21,127 bases of DNA from NCBI GenBank assembly GCA_946549155.1, contig CAMNQN010000028.1, positions 1 through 21,127 on the forward strand, written 5' to 3'. The notes beneath the pieces were generated by a model that was given only the letters and a program-made list of their open reading frames with translations, searched no databases and was not told the DNA's origin. This document shows, piece after piece, positions 21,108-21,127 of the stretch (position 1 is its first letter; every line of letters starts with the position of its first letter). This DNA comes from an uncultured Lachnospiraceae bacterium (GTDB lineage Bacteria; Bacillota; Clostridia; Lachnospirales; Lachnospiraceae). The translations under genes were made by a program, and so were the position numbers.

Positions 21108-21127
21108 GGAAATCCTGATGGATTTCC
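21108..21127 (+). terminator. Hairpin at the window end, possible gyrA terminator or RNA element
   Basis: GGAAATCC (21108-21115) pairs perfectly with GGATTTCC (21120-21127) around a TGAT loop. The window stops at the last stem base, so a T-run cannot be checked. Small GGCC/GGCC and GCCC/GGGC hairpins precede it (21026-21037 and 21076-21090), so the gyrA trailer may be structured. Confidence 0.4.

Noticed and set aside
1..21127. tRNA or rRNA genes, CRISPR arrays, transposases, phage genes, toxin-antitoxin or defence systems
   Set aside because: Reading both strands gave no T-loop-like tRNA signature, no rRNA segment, no regularly spaced repeats and no protein of these families. The window is conserved origin-region DNA.

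Overview
This window is the replication-origin core of a low-to-medium GC Bacillota chromosome. The best fit is a clostridial lineage, probably Lachnospiraceae. The evidence is the gene order rpmH-rnpA-yidD-yidC-jag-mnmE-mnmG-rsmG pointing left from the origin and dnaA-dnaN-yaaA-recF-gyrB-gyrA pointing right. A clostridial-type YidC without a lipobox, a DUF4446 gene behind parB, and two perfect Spo0J-type parS sites agree with this. The genus is an inference; no rRNA gene is present to test it.

Layout. 1-303 holds no recognised gene: it has an 18-bp hairpin (44-91), AT-rich DNA and a strong leftward terminator (260-303). 325-3444 is a leftward partition locus: a coiled-coil protein, parA, parB and a DUF4446 membrane protein, with parS sites at 2696-2711 and 2922-2937. 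3568-4509 is a rightward alpha/beta-hydrolase-fold gene whose catalytic positions are degenerate. 4522-12002 is the leftward ribosome/RNA-processing/membrane-insertion/tRNA-modification series from rpmH to rsmG, with an attenuator-like hairpin after rpmH, a 97-bp imperfect palindrome before mnmE and a terminator after rsmG. 12003-12452 and 13818-14118 are the two halves of a bipartite oriC around dnaA: four perfect DnaA boxes upstream, one perfect and two TTATACACA boxes downstream. 14119-20982 is dnaN, yaaA, recF, gyrB and gyrA. 20983-21127 is a downstream stretch with a possible 20-codon ORF and a hairpin cut by the window end.

How the genes work together. DnaA opens the origin, DnaN clamps the polymerase, RecF repairs gaps and gyrase removes supercoils. 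ParA and ParB act on parS to segregate the newly copied origin. The leftward series makes L34, the RNase P protein, the YidD/YidC insertion machinery, the RNA-binding protein Jag, the MnmE/MnmG wobble-uridine modification enzymes and the 16S methyltransferase RsmG.

Most of the window is conserved housekeeping DNA, and I do not see a convincing new multigene system. The most interesting items are a 20-bp perfect inverted repeat joining two DnaA boxes and competing with a tighter hairpin, the apparent pseudo-hydrolase, an apparent move of the groove arginine in YidC, repeated GGCTGTCGCAAAAT hairpins, and a DegS-sensor-like coiled-coil protein in the par locus. rpmH was found by direct reading. 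Several starts were moved downstream on ribosome-binding-site evidence (rsmG, mnmG, rnpA, dnaN and the hydrolase).
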